Assembly (NCBI RefSeq): GCF_015550425.1
Contig: NZ_JADNAT010000005.1
Coordinates: 132,852-196,851, forward strand
DNA from: Clostridium sp. 1001275B_160808_H3
GTDB lineage: Bacteria > Bacillota > Clostridia > Clostridiales > Clostridiaceae
DNA length: 64,000 bases
Reading direction: 5' to 3'
Part shown: piece after piece, positions 25,647 to 34,631 of the stretch
Layout: every line of letters begins with the position of its first letter
Numbering within the stretch: position 1 is the stretch's first letter
Position numbers and translations under genes: made by a program
Notes under the pieces: model-generated
The model's database searches: none
Told to the model about the DNA's origin: nothing
What the model saw: the letters and a program-made list of their open reading frames with translations, nothing else

Positions 25647-26981
25647 ATGAAAGTAATTGTAATAGGATGCACTCACGCTGGTACATCAGCTGTTGTAAAT
25701 TTAAAAGAATTATATCCAGATTCAGAAGTAGTAGTATATGAAAAAAATGATAATATTTCATTTTTATCATGTGGAATAGCTTTAAGTGTTGGAGGAGTAG
25801 TTACAGAGCCAGAAAAGCTTTTTTATAATTCTCCTGAAAACTTATCTTGCAGTGGAATAGTTGCAAAAATGAAGCATGAAGTGTTAGATATAGATTTTGA
25901 TAATAAAAGGATTAAAGTTAAGAATTTAGTAAGTTCAGAAGAATTTGAAGATAATTATGATAAACTTATTTTAACTTTAGGTTCTTGGCCGATAGTTCCA
26001 AATTTAGAAGGACTAGATCTTGAAAATATATTATTATGTAAAAATTATAATCATGCTAAGATAATTGATGAAAAGAAAGATTCAGCAAAAAATGTTGTTA
26101 TAATTGGAGCTGGATATATAGGTGTGGAGTTAGCTGAGTCATTTGAAATGTTAGGAAAAAAAGTAACATTAATTGATGCAGAAGATAGAATTATGTCTAA
26201 GTATTTAGATAAGGAATTTTCTGATATTGCAGAAAAAGAGTTTACTAATAGAGGAATTAAATTAGTTCTAGGAGAAAAAGTAGTAAAGTTCAGCGGCGAT
26301 AATGGAGAAGTTCAAAAGGTAGTTACTGATAAAGGAGAATACGAAGGTGACTTAGTAGTACTTTGCATAGGATTTGCTCCAAGCACAAAATTAGTAAAAG
26401 GAAAATTAGAAACTTTAAAAAATGGTGCAATAATAATAGATGATTATATGAGAACTAGTAGGGAAGATGTTTTTGCAGCAGGAGATTGTTGTATGGTAAG
26501 ATATAATCCAGCAAAAGATAGTAGATATATTCCTCTTGCAACAAATGCAGTTAGAATGGGAATGTTAATTGCTAGAAATATAAAAGAGCCAAAATTAAGG
26601 TATATGGGAACACAAGGAACATCAGGAATAAAGATTTATGATGAGTGTATTGCATCTACAGGGTTAACAGAAGAAGGAGCAAAACTTACTACAAATTTTG
26701 AAGTAGAAAGTGTAACAATAAATGAAAAAAATAGACCTGAATTTATGCCTACGTTTGAAGATGTTATGTTAAAATTAGTTTATGAAAAAACTACAAAAAG
26801 AATTGTTGGGGGACAAATTGCTTCCAAAGTAGATATGACTGAATTTATGAATACTCTTTCAGTTGTAGTTCAAAATGAAATGACTGTTGAAGAACTTGCA
26901 ATGACAGATTTCTTCTTCCAACCACATTTTAATAAACCTTGGAGTATTTTAAACTCTGTAGCATTAAAAGCATTAAAATAA
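25647..26981 (+). CDS. nox: NADH oxidase (H2O-forming, FAD-dependent)
   Basis: A 444-residue pyridine nucleotide-disulfide oxidoreductase that matches water-forming NADH oxidases along its whole length. It has the FAD motif GCTHAGTSA at the N-terminus, the redox-active Cys42 in FLSCGIALSVGG, the NAD-binding GAGYIGVELAE (about 155-165), VFAAGD (FAD ribityl contact) and the C-terminal dimerisation domain ending FFFQPHFNKPWS. It reduces O2 to water with NADH, protecting an anaerobe from oxygen and regenerating NAD+. Close relatives include CoA-disulfide reductase and NADH peroxidase, but the sequence is nearer Nox. It ends at a strong terminator, so it is not part of the ygeY operon. Confidence 0.9.
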   Translation: MKVIVIGCTHAGTSAVVNLKELYPDSEVVVYEKNDNISFLSCGIALSVGGVVTEPEKLFYNSPENLSCSGIVAKMKHEVLDIDFDNKRIKVKNLVSSEEFEDNYDKLILTLGSWPIVPNLEGLDLENILLCKNYNHAKIIDEKKDSAKNVVIIGAGYIGVELAESFEMLGKKVTLIDAEDRIMSKYLDKEFSDIAEKEFTNRGIKLVLGEKVVKFSGDNGEVQKVVTDKGEYEGDLVVLCIGFAPSTKLVKGKLETLKNGAIIIDDYMRTSREDVFAAGDCCMVRYNPAKDSRYIPLATNAVRMGMLIARNIKEPKLRYMGTQGTSGIKIYDECIASTGLTEEGAKLTTNFEVESVTINEKNRPEFMPTFEDVMLKLVYEKTTKRIVGGQIASKVDMTEFMNTLSVVVQNEMTVEELAMTDFFFQPHFNKPWSILNSVALKALK

Positions 26982-27081
26982 AGGTTGAAAATAGAGTTTA
27001 TAAAATTATAGCTTATCAAAATGATAAAAATAAAAAAATAGCACTAAAAAGCTTATAAAATACTGGATTTAACCAAAGTGA

Positions 27082-27118
27082 TAAAGGATTATCAAAATGA
27101 TAATCCTTTATTTTTTTA
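27082..27118 (+). terminator. Rho-independent terminator after nox
   Basis: A 12-bp stem TAAAGGATTATC / GATAATCCTTTA with an AAAAT loop is followed by seven T. Confidence 0.9.
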
Positions 27119-27190
27119 ATAAAATAGTCTTTAAAAAGGCCTTAAAATCATAAAAATATTAAGAAATCATATTAATAATTAAAGAAAAAG

Positions 27191-27207
27191 TTGGCATGGG
27201 TTTTGCT
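27191..27207 (+). promoter_or_regulatory. Sigma-54 (RpoN) promoter of the ygeY-ygeW-arcC-ygeX operon
   Basis: TTGGCATGGGTTTTGCTT carries the -24 element (TGGCA, GG at 27193-27194) and the -12 element (TTGC, GC at 27205-27206) with exactly ten bases between GG and GC. This is the strict spacing of sigma-54 promoters. Transcription should start near 27217, leaving a 60-base leader before ygeY. Such promoters need an enhancer-binding activator; none is encoded in this window, and no clear activator site was recognised upstream. Confidence 0.85.
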
Positions 27208-27279
27208 TAAAATATAAATGATGATTTTAATAATAATATTAAAAATTTAATATATTAAAACTATAAGGGGGAAAAGAAT

Positions 27280-28596
27280 ATGGATTTTACGAATATTAAA
27301 TCACAAGCAGAGGGATATAAAGTTCAAATGACTAAATTTTTAAGAGATTTAGTAGCTATTCCTGGAGAAAGCTGTGAAGAAAAAGGTGTTGTTAACCGTA
27401 TAGCAGAGGAAATGAGATTATTAGGTTTTAATAAAGTTGAAATAGACCCACAAGGTAATGTGCTAGGATATATGGGAACTGGTGAGACATTAATAGGATT
27501 TGATGCACATATTGATACTGTTGGTATAGGAAATAGAGCAAACTGGAACTTTGATCCATATGAAGGATATGAAAGTGAAACTGAAATAGGTGGACGTGGT
27601 ACTTCAGATCAATTAGGTGGAATAGTTTCAGCTGTTTATGGTGCAAAAATAATGAAAGATTTAAATCTTTTAAGTGAAAAATATACAGCTTTAGTTGTAG
27701 GTTCAGTTCAAGAAGAAGACTGTGATGGACTTTGCTGGGAATATATAATTAAAGAAGATAATATAAGACCAGAATTTGTAGTTTCTACAGAGCCAACAGA
27801 TGGAGGAATCTATAGAGGACAAAGAGGTCGTATGGAAATTCGTGTTGATGTTCAAGGAGTTTCATGCCATGGTTCAGCTCCAGAAAGAGGAGATAATGCA
27901 ATTTACAAAATGGCTGAAATATTAATGAATATTCGTGACCTTAATGAAAATGATGCAGCTGATGATAAAGAAATCAAAGGCTTAGTAAAAATGTTAGATG
28001 AAAAATATAATAAGGAATGGAAAGAAGCTAACTTTTTAGGAAGAGGTACAGTTACAACTTCTCAAATATTCTATACTTCTCCAAGCCGTTGTGCCGTTGC
28101 TGATTCATGCTCAGTATCTTTAGATCGTCGTATGACTGCAGGTGAAACTTGGGAAAGCTGTTTAGAAGAAATCCGTAATCTTCCAGCTGTTAAGAAGTAC
28201 AATGCAACAGTAAGTATGTATAACTATGATAGACCAAGCTACACTGGATTAATATATCCAATTGAATGCTACTTCCCAACTTGGGTAATTCCAGAAGATC
28301 ATATTGTAACAAAAGCAATGGAAGAATCATACAAAGGACTTTATGGAACAACAAGAAGTGGTGCTACTGTAACTGAGGAAATGAGAAAAGCTCGTCCACT
28401 TACTGATAAATGGACATTCTCAACAAATGGAGTATCAATAATGGGACGTAATGGAATTCCTGTAATAGGATTTGGACCAGGTGCAGAAGCAGAAGCACAT
28501 GCTCCAAATGAAAAGACTTGGAAAGAAGATTTAGTTAAGTGTGCTGCTGTATATGCTGCATTACCAACAATTTATTGTGCTAATAAAGAAAAATAA
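27280..28596 (+). CDS. ygeY: YgeY-type M20 metallohydrolase
   Basis: A 438-residue M20-family hydrolase, somewhat longer than E. coli YgeY. The di-metal ligands are visible: His77 and Asp79-region in [10 protein letters not shown], Asp110 in [10 protein letters not shown], Glu145/Glu146 in VQEEDCDG, Glu171 in STEPTDGG and His407 in EAHAPNE. YgeY is annotated as a hydrolase tied to selenium and purine metabolism and is found with YgeW, YgeX and carbamate kinase; it likely cleaves a peptide-like or ureido C-N bond. Homologous clusters have been reported to support anaerobic urate/purine breakdown. It is the first gene after the sigma-54 promoter. Arg codons CGT/CGC are more frequent here than in neighbours. 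Confidence 0.9.
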   Translation: MDFTNIKSQAEGYKVQMTKFLRDLVAIPGESCEEKGVVNRIAEEMRLLGFNKVEIDPQGNVLGYMGTGETLIGFDAHIDTVGIGNRANWNFDPYEGYESETEIGGRGTSDQLGGIVSAVYGAKIMKDLNLLSEKYTALVVGSVQEEDCDGLCWEYIIKEDNIRPEFVVSTEPTDGGIYRGQRGRMEIRVDVQGVSCHGSAPERGDNAIYKMAEILMNIRDLNENDAADDKEIKGLVKMLDEKYNKEWKEANFLGRGTVTTSQIFYTSPSRCAVADSCSVSLDRRMTAGETWESCLEEIRNLPAVKKYNATVSMYNYDRPSYTGLIYPIECYFPTWVIPEDHIVTKAMEESYKGLYGTTRSGATVTEEMRKARPLTDKWTFSTNGVSIMGRNGIPVIGFGPGAEAEAHAPNEKTWKEDLVKCAAVYAALPTIYCANKEK

Positions 28597-28651
28597 TAAA
28601 TTAATATTTGAATAAATAAAAATCAAAATAATGAAGGGTAGGAATTTTAAA

Positions 28652-29845
28652 ATGGCTTTAATGGACAAGTATATTAATGAACTTAATCAATTAGATTTTT
28701 CAAAAATGTATAATGATGACTTTATGGAGACTTGGAAAAAAAGTGACGATGAATTAAAAGCTGTCTTTACAGTTGCAGAAGCTTTAAGAGATTTAAGAAA
28801 AAATAATATTTCTACAAAAATATTTGATAGTGGACTTGGAATTTCTTTATTTAGAGATAATTCAACTCGTACAAGATTTAGCTTTGCATCAGCTTGTAAT
28901 CTTTTAGGATTAGAAGTACAAGATTTAGATGAAGGAAAATCACAAGTAGCACATGGAGAAACTGTTAGAGAAACAGCTAATATGGTTTCATTTATGGCTG
29001 ACGTTATAGGGATAAGAGATGATATGTATATAGGTAAAGGAAATACTTATATGAGAGAAGTATCAAAGGCTGTAAGAGAAGGATATGAAGAAGGAACATT
29101 AGAACAAATTCCAACTTTAGTAGACTTACAATGTGATATTGATCATCCAACACAAGCTATGGCAGATGCTCTTCATTTAATTAATGAATTTGGTGGAATA
29201 GAAAACCTAAAAGGTAAAAAAGTAGCTATGACTTGGGCATATTCACCATCCTATGGAAAGCCATTATCAGTTCCTCAAGGTATTATTGGACTATTAACAA
29301 GATTTGGAATGGACGTTGTTTTAGCTCATCCAGAAGGATATGAAGTAATGCCAGAAGTTGAAGAAATTGCTAAAGAAAATGCTAATATTTCAGGTGGATC
29401 ATTTACAAAAACTAATTCAATGGAAGAAGCATTTAAAGATGCTGATATCGTATATCCAAAGAGCTGGGCTCCATTTGTTGCTATGGAAAAGAGAACAGAT
29501 TTATATGGAAATGGAGATTTTGATGGAATAAAGGAATTAGAAAAGGAATTATTAGCACAAAATGCTGAACATAAAGATTGGCAATGTACTGAAGAGTTAA
29601 TGAAGACAACTAAGGATGGAAAGGCATTATATTTACATTGCTTACCAGCGGATATTACAGGAGTTAGTTGTGAAACTGGAGAAGTTGATGCTTCAGTATT
29701 TGATAGATATAGAAAACCTCTATATAAAGAAGCTAGTTATAAGCCATATGTTATAGCAGCTATGATTTTCTTAAGTAAGGTTAAAAATCCACAAGAAGTT
29801 TTAGATAAATTAGAGTCAGCTAAGAAAGAACGTCAATTTAAATAA
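28652..29845 (+). CDS. ygeW: YgeW knotted carbamoyltransferase
   Basis: A 397-residue protein of the aspartate/ornithine carbamoyltransferase superfamily. The carbamoyl-phosphate motif is LFRDNSTRTRFSF, followed by DHPTQAMADALH and the second-domain motif LHCLPADITG. It is much longer than ornithine carbamoyltransferase (about 330) and equals YgeW (about 396), a knotted relative whose natural substrate is not settled. The position between ygeY and carbamate kinase suggests it phosphorolyses a carbamoylated intermediate to carbamoyl phosphate. The ATG at 28652 is used; the 28631 ATG lies before the TAGGAA ribosome site. A hairpin separates it from arcC. Confidence 0.92.
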   Translation: MALMDKYINELNQLDFSKMYNDDFMETWKKSDDELKAVFTVAEALRDLRKNNISTKIFDSGLGISLFRDNSTRTRFSFASACNLLGLEVQDLDEGKSQVAHGETVRETANMVSFMADVIGIRDDMYIGKGNTYMREVSKAVREGYEEGTLEQIPTLVDLQCDIDHPTQAMADALHLINEFGGIENLKGKKVAMTWAYSPSYGKPLSVPQGIIGLLTRFGMDVVLAHPEGYEVMPEVEEIAKENANISGGSFTKTNSMEEAFKDADIVYPKSWAPFVAMEKRTDLYGNGDFDGIKELEKELLAQNAEHKDWQCTEELMKTTKDGKALYLHCLPADITGVSCETGEVDASVFDRYRKPLYKEASYKPYVIAAMIFLSKVKNPQEVLDKLESAKKERQFK

Positions 29846-29861
29846 GCTTAACACTATAAAT

Positions 29862-29901
29862 AGGCTTTTATCCTAGAATAGAAAAAGATGGATAAAAGCC
29901 T
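29862..29901 (+). terminator. Intercistronic hairpin between ygeW and arcC
   Basis: A 12-bp perfect stem AGGCTTTTATCC / GGATAAAAGCCT with a 16-nt loop lies 16 bases after ygeW. There is no clear T run, so it may attenuate or process the transcript and not fully end it. Confidence 0.6.
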
Positions 29902-29968
29902 CTAAAATATTTAGAAAAACTCAAAATTTAAATCATAAATTCTAAGGGAGTATATAGGGAGAGAAATT

Positions 29969-30901
29969 ATGAAAAAGAAAATTGTAATAGCATTAGGTGG
30001 GAATGCATTAGGAAATAATTTAGAAGAGCAAATGGGTGCAGTTAAGTCAACTGCAAAGGCTATAGTAGATTTAATTGAAGAAGGACATGATGTCGTTATA
30101 TCTCATGGAAATGGACCTCAAGTTGGTATGATAAACCTTGCTATGGATGCATTAACTAAGTCAAATCACAAATATTCATCTATTCCAATGTCTGTATGTG
30201 TTGCAATGAGTCAAGGATATGTAGGGTATGATTTGCAAAATGCACTTAGAGAAGAGCTATTAAGTAGAAATATAGATAAATCAGTAGCAACAATTATTAC
30301 TCAAGTTGAAGTAGATAAGAATGATAAAGCATTTGATAATCCAACTAAACCTATTGGAAGTTTTATGACTAAAGAAGAGGCAGATATGTTAATTGCAAAA
30401 GGTGAAAGTGTAGTAGAAGATGCAGGAAGAGGATATAGAAGAGTAGTTGCATCTCCAAGGCCAAAGAGTATTATAGAAATTAATACAATTAGAAGTTTAG
30501 TAGATGCTGGACAAGTTGTTATAGCCTGTGGTGGCGGTGGAATTCCAGTAATTAAAGAAGGAAATCACTTAAAAGGAGCTAGTGCAGTTATAGATAAAGA
30601 TTTTGCTAGTTCTACATTAGCAAAAGAGTTAGATGCTGATTTTCTAATTATATTAACAGCTGTAGAAAAGGCTGCTATAAACTATGGTAAGGAAAATGAA
30701 AAATGGTTAGATAATGTTACAGTTGAAGAAATGAAAAAATATGTTGAAGAAGGGCATTTTGCTCCAGGATCAATGAAACCAAAGGTAGAAGCTGGAATAG
30801 AGTTTGCAGAGTCAAAAGAAGGAAGACATGCTCTTATAACATTATTAGAAAAAGCTAAAGAAGGAATTCAAGGAAAGACTGGAACAAGGATTATTAGATA
30901 A
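29969..30901 (+). CDS. arcC: Carbamate kinase
   Basis: A 310-residue carbamate kinase of normal length. N-terminal IALGGNALG and SHGNGPQVG form the phosphate-binding loops, RRVVASPRPKSI and ACGGGGIPV are family hallmarks, and the C-terminus ends KAKEGIQGKTGTRII. It converts carbamoyl phosphate and ADP to ATP plus carbamate, which breaks down to NH3 and CO2. In this operon it would harvest ATP from the carbamoyl phosphate presumed to be released by YgeW, in the way YqeA does in the E. coli cluster. It lies 16 bases ahead of ygeX. Confidence 0.95.
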   Translation: MKKKIVIALGGNALGNNLEEQMGAVKSTAKAIVDLIEEGHDVVISHGNGPQVGMINLAMDALTKSNHKYSSIPMSVCVAMSQGYVGYDLQNALREELLSRNIDKSVATIITQVEVDKNDKAFDNPTKPIGSFMTKEEADMLIAKGESVVEDAGRGYRRVVASPRPKSIIEINTIRSLVDAGQVVIACGGGGIPVIKEGNHLKGASAVIDKDFASSTLAKELDADFLIILTAVEKAAINYGKENEKWLDNVTVEEMKKYVEEGHFAPGSMKPKVEAGIEFAESKEGRHALITLLEKAKEGIQGKTGTRIIR

Positions 30902-30916
30902 TTAGGAGGTTTAATA

Positions 30917-32131
30917 ATGGGGGAAAATATACTGTGGAAAGAAAATACCATGCCAAAAAGTAAAAAAGATGGTGATTTGGATTTTTTAAGTATGGATGAA
31001 ATAAATAAAGCTAGAAACTTTCATAAGAGTTTTCCAGAATATAGTGTTACACCATTAATTAACTTAGAAAATTTAAGTGAAAGATTAGGACTTGGAGGAA
31101 TTTATTTAAAAGATGAATCATATAGATTTGGTTTAAATGCTTTTAAAGTTCTAGGTGGATCTTATTCAATGGGAAAATACTTAGCACAAAGGTTAAGTAT
31201 GGATATATCAGAATTGCCATATGAAAAATTAACTTCAGATGAAGTTAGAGAAAAACTTGGTGATATTACTTTTGTTACTGCAACAGATGGAAATCATGGA
31301 AGAGGGGTTGCATGGACAGCTAATAGATTAAAACAAAAGTCAGTAGTTTATATGCCAAAGGGATCGTCCTTAATAAGGCTTGAAAATATCAGAAAAGAAG
31401 GAGCAGAGGCTTCAATCACAGATATGAATTATGATGATGCTGTAAGACTTGCAGCTAAATATGCAGAAGATCATAATGGAGTAGTAGTTCAAGATACTGC
31501 TTGGGAAGGATATGAAGAAATTCCAGCATGGATAATGCAAGGATATGGAACCATGGGACTTGAAGCATTAGAGCAATTAAGAAATGATTATAAAGTAGAA
31601 AGACCAACGCATATATTCTTACAAGCAGGGGTTGGTTCACTAGCTGGTGGAATACAAGGATTTTTTGCTTCTGTATTTGGTGAAGATTGCCCAACTACCA
31701 TTGTAGTTGAAGCTAAAGAAGCAGCATGCTACTATGAATCAGCTATGGCGAATGATGGAAAACCAAGAGCTGTTGGTGGAGATATGCCAACAATAATGGC
31801 TGGACTTGCATGTGGTGAAGTTAATATAACAGGATTTGAAGTTTTAAAGAATCATTCTAAAGTTTTTGTATCAGCTCCAAATTATGTTGCAGCAAATGGA
31901 ATGAGAGTTTTAGGAAACCCACTTAATGGAGATAAGAAAGTTGTTTCTGGAGAATCAGGGGCAGTTACTTTAGGGTTAGTTTATGAATTAATGACTAATC
32001 CAAAATACAAGGATTTAAAAGAAAGTATTGGACTAAATGAAAATTCAAGAGTTCTTTTATTTAGTACAGAAGGAGATACTGATCCAGATAAGTATAGAGA
32101 AATTGTTTGGGAAGGAAGCTATAATAGATAA
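30917..32131 (+). CDS. ygeX: Diaminopropionate ammonia-lyase
   Basis: A 404-residue fold-type II PLP enzyme that matches 2,3-diaminopropionate ammonia-lyase. The PLP lysine is Lys77 in RFGLNAFKVLGGSY, identical in number to the E. coli enzyme, and the ATDGNHGRGVAW segment contains the conserved Asp. The enzyme splits diaminopropionate into pyruvate and two ammonia. It is the last gene of the sigma-54-driven operon, with ribosome site AGGAGG. With YgeY, YgeW and carbamate kinase it forms a route that yields pyruvate, NH3 and ATP. The transcript ends at the hairpin at 32254-32298. Confidence 0.95.
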   Translation: MGENILWKENTMPKSKKDGDLDFLSMDEINKARNFHKSFPEYSVTPLINLENLSERLGLGGIYLKDESYRFGLNAFKVLGGSYSMGKYLAQRLSMDISELPYEKLTSDEVREKLGDITFVTATDGNHGRGVAWTANRLKQKSVVYMPKGSSLIRLENIRKEGAEASITDMNYDDAVRLAAKYAEDHNGVVVQDTAWEGYEEIPAWIMQGYGTMGLEALEQLRNDYKVERPTHIFLQAGVGSLAGGIQGFFASVFGEDCPTTIVVEAKEAACYYESAMANDGKPRAVGGDMPTIMAGLACGEVNITGFEVLKNHSKVFVSAPNYVAANGMRVLGNPLNGDKKVVSGESGAVTLGLVYELMTNPKYKDLKESIGLNENSRVLLFSTEGDTDPDKYREIVWEGSYNR

Positions 32132-32219
32132 TTGACAGTTGATAGTGCATAATTGATAATTAAGCATCTTTTTAGGAATTTTAGGTCTAGAAATTTAGAT
32201 AGTATAAATGTGTAAAAAG

Positions 32220-32500
32220 GGCTGTATCAAAATAAATTTTGATATTAGCCGATAAAAAGGGAAGTTCTGATTAGATTCGAACTTCCCTTTTTGCGTATAT
32301 ATAAATAACAGAAAAAATTTAGATTTAAGTTCAAAAACGCCTTTAAGCAAGTAAAATCAATGGTTTGAAAGGGGCTCGCAAAACGCGAGCCCCTTTATAA
32401 AAATAAGAAATCAACTTTTCTAATGCAATAAAGATTACTTAAAATTAAATAAATTTTATATTAAATAGATTTCTGAGACTGCATCTATTTTATTTAAAAC
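32220..32500. repeat. Dispersed structured repeat, copy 2
   Basis: It matches 13281-13520 in sequence blocks and order. The first hairpin is the terminator above; the second (32368-32396) is a GC-rich 12-bp stem AAAGGGGCTCGC / GCGAGCCCCTTT that is striking in this AT-rich genome and has no T run. At its left edge is GGGCTGTATCAAAA, resembling the ends of some insertion sequences. The 490-bp gap also holds, at about 32131-32170, a short AT-rich stretch (CATAATTGATAATTAAG) resembling a remnant of the palindromic elements, and the operator region of the next operon. Confidence 0.75.
32254..32298 (+). terminator. Rho-independent terminator of the ygeY operon
   Basis: A 14-bp stem AAAAAGGGAAGTTC / GAACTTCCCTTTTT ends in a T run. 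It is the first hairpin of repeat copy 2. Confidence 0.85.
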
Positions 32501-32545
32501 TATTTAAATAAAATATTAATAATAAAAATAGGAAAATACTTGAAA

Positions 32546-32601
32546 TTGATTCCATTAGTATATATACTGTATATATAGATATAAACAGTATATATACTGT
32601 T
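32546..32601 (+). promoter_or_regulatory. Promoter and twin palindromic operators of the GntR/ABC operon
   Basis: A -35-like TTGATT (32546-32551) and -10-like TATATA (32570-32575) are 18 bases apart. Operator 1 is the perfect palindrome AGTATATATACT (32557-32568), between the two boxes. Operator 2 is an 18-bp perfect palindrome AACAGTATATATACTGTT (32584-32601), just after the predicted start. YtrA-type GntR proteins bind such palindromes; the gene at 34252-34626 encodes one, so autoregulation is likely. Confidence 0.75.
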
Positions 32602-32621
32602 ATTTATAAGGAGGAACTTTT

Positions 32622-33482
32622 ATGACTGCTTTAATGGAGATAGAAAACTTAGAGAAGAATATAGGAAATTTACATTTAAGAGGAGTTAATTTTAAAATAG
32701 AGCCTGGTTATATAGTTGGATTAGTAGGTGTAAATGGTTCAGGTAAAACAACACTTATTAATACAATATTAAATTTATATAAGAAGGATAGTGGAAGTGT
32801 AAAAATTAATGGCATTTCTATGGATGCTAATGAAAAAGATGCAAAAGATCAAATTGGTTTTGTTCTTGATGAAAATATGTTTGAGGATACTATAAGTGTA
32901 ATAAGTAATGGAAAAATTTATGGAAGTCTTTATAGTAAGTTTGATGAAAATTTATTCCGTAAATTTTGTCAGCGTTTTGAAGTACCTCTTAAGAAGAAAG
33001 TAGGTAAGTTATCTGCAGGTTTAAAGGTTAGATTCCAGTTAGCCTTTGCTTTATCTCATGATGCAAAACTATTTATAATGGATGAACCAGCAGCAGGGTT
33101 AAACCCTCTATTTAGAAAAGAGCTTATAAATTGTATGCAGGAAATTGTAGAAGATGGAACTAGAAGTGTGTTATTTTCCACTCATATTACAGAAGATCTT
33201 GATCAAGTTGGAGATTATATAGCTTTACTTCATGATGGGGAAATATTTTTCTATTTAAGTAAAGAGGAGCTTCAGGAGAAGTATTTAATTATTAAAGGTA
33301 GTAAAGAGCAAATTCAAAATCTTAAGGTCTCTAATATTATTTATCGAGAATATGGAGAATATCATAATTGTGCTTTTATTGAAAAGGTAGAAGGAGAAGA
33401 TTATATAGATATGGAAGTTAAAGTTCCAGCAATAGAAGAGGTAATGTATTATTTAGACAAAGGAGGGTACTCTAAATGCTAA
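32622..33482 (+). CDS. ABC transporter ATP-binding protein (YtrB-like)
   Basis: A 286-residue ATPase. The Walker A GVNGSGKT is at residues 36-43, the signature is a variant LSAGLKVRFQ, and Walker B is LFIMDEPAAGLNP. The short ATPase with an LSAG signature and a C-terminal extension is typical of YtrB-type subunits of GntR-linked exporters. These systems respond to cell-wall-active antibiotics in other Firmicutes; the substrate here is unknown. It is the first gene of a five-gene operon and overlaps the next gene by 7 bases. Confidence 0.88.
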   Translation: MTALMEIENLEKNIGNLHLRGVNFKIEPGYIVGLVGVNGSGKTTLINTILNLYKKDSGSVKINGISMDANEKDAKDQIGFVLDENMFEDTISVISNGKIYGSLYSKFDENLFRKFCQRFEVPLKKKVGKLSAGLKVRFQLAFALSHDAKLFIMDEPAAGLNPLFRKELINCMQEIVEDGTRSVLFSTHITEDLDQVGDYIALLHDGEIFFYLSKEELQEKYLIIKGSKEQIQNLKVSNIIYREYGEYHNCAFIEKVEGEDYIDMEVKVPAIEEVMYYLDKGGYSKC

Positions 33483-34249
33483 AAATTATTATTAGTGATT
33501 TATTAGTAAACTTAAAAAGGTCTTGGGTAAGTGTAGTACTCAATATAATTTTATTTATTTTAATAACTATTTATATATCATCTTTTGTATTGGCTACAAA
33601 TATACCAGCGGATATTCCTAGAACAAAAGAAGCTGTAAGTAAATTATTATTGGAAGAGCATATGATAAGGCTTATTTTCCCTGTTATATATAGTATGGCA
33701 TTTATTACAATGTTTGATATAACAAAAAAAATTCCATTAAGGCTTAGTAAAGCAATGTTTGTATGTGCAGCAGGTGAAAAGGAAAAAATGAAATATATGT
33801 ACTTACAGTTATATATAAAGATTATTTTTGGATTTATGTTTATTTTTATAGCAAGTTATAGTTATATAGGTAAAATATTTCTTAATAAAGGTATAATATT
33901 AAATTTAATAGAGCTTATTTTATGGTTTTTTATTATATTAGATATTAATTTAAAAATAGGTATAGGTGAACAAGGATTAAAAAAGAAAGATAAAGAAGGA
34001 TATATAATATATTCTAAAGAGGAAGAAATAGTTAATTATTATTGGATTTGTTTATTAATGCTGGAGGCTATAGTTTTTTATTCATTGTCTATTATTAATG
34101 TGCAATTGAATTTTTTAGGGGGAATAGGCTGGATTATAGCTCTTATAGTAAATGCATACATTGCTTACCATTGTATAAATCCAATTTTAAAGAAATCTCT
34201 TTCATATGAAGATGTTTATAGGCAAATACCAGATACGAAAGAAGGTTAA
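33476..34249 (+). CDS. Membrane subunit of the YtrABC-like ABC transporter
   Basis: A 257-residue protein with about six predicted membrane segments (near residues 16-38, 60-80, 107-127, 135-155, 188-206 and 213-232). No conserved family is recognised by eye; it is judged a permease from its position between two ATPase genes and from its overlap with the first. Ribosome site AAAGGAGGG lies inside the upstream gene. Confidence 0.7.
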   Translation: MLKIIISDLLVNLKRSWVSVVLNIILFILITIYISSFVLATNIPADIPRTKEAVSKLLLEEHMIRLIFPVIYSMAFITMFDITKKIPLRLSKAMFVCAAGEKEKMKYMYLQLYIKIIFGFMFIFIASYSYIGKIFLNKGIILNLIELILWFFIILDINLKIGIGEQGLKKKDKEGYIIYSKEEEIVNYYWICLLMLEAIVFYSLSIINVQLNFLGGIGWIIALIVNAYIAYHCINPILKKSLSYEDVYRQIPDTKEG

Positions 34250-34251
34250 TA

Positions 34252-34626
34252 ATGAATATTATTTTAGATACAGATAGTAATATTTCAATTTATGAGCAAA
34301 TAGTTAAATCTATAAAAAATTCAATCATACAAGAATCTATAATGCCAGGAGATTTATTACCATCCATTAGATCCCTTGCTAGAGATCTACAAATAAGTGT
34401 AATCACAACAAAACGTGCATATGAGGAACTTGAAAAGGAAGGGTTAATTTATTCAGTTCAAGGTAAGGGGTTTTACGTAAAAGAGCCAAATCGTCAAAAG
34501 CTTCGAGAGGAGCAGCTTAAAGATTTTGAAAATAATTTTGAAAGTTTAATTAGTGAGGGTAAAAAATTAGAACTTACACTTGAAGATATGCAAGATATTT
34601 TAAATACTCTATATGAAGGGAGATAG
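34252..34626 (+). CDS. GntR-family regulator, YtrA subfamily
   Basis: A 124-residue protein. The winged helix-turn-helix is standard: SIYEQIVKSIKNSIIQ, GDLLPSIRSLARDLQISVITTKRAYEELEKEGLIYSVQGKGFYV (residues about 10-80). The C-terminal tail is only about 45 residues, the mark of YtrA-type regulators. They repress their own ABC transporter operon, so the twin palindromes at 32557-32601 are the natural target. It starts 2 bases after the preceding stop codon, which implies translational coupling. Confidence 0.93.
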   Translation: MNIILDTDSNISIYEQIVKSIKNSIIQESIMPGDLLPSIRSLARDLQISVITTKRAYEELEKEGLIYSVQGKGFYVKEPNRQKLREEQLKDFENNFESLISEGKKLELTLEDMQDILNTLYEGR

Positions 34627-34631
34627 CCTTT

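Noticed and set aside
32220-32500. Calling repeat copy 2 a full insertion sequence
   Set aside because: IS-like end sequence is present on the left only; there is no transposase and copy 1 lacks that end.
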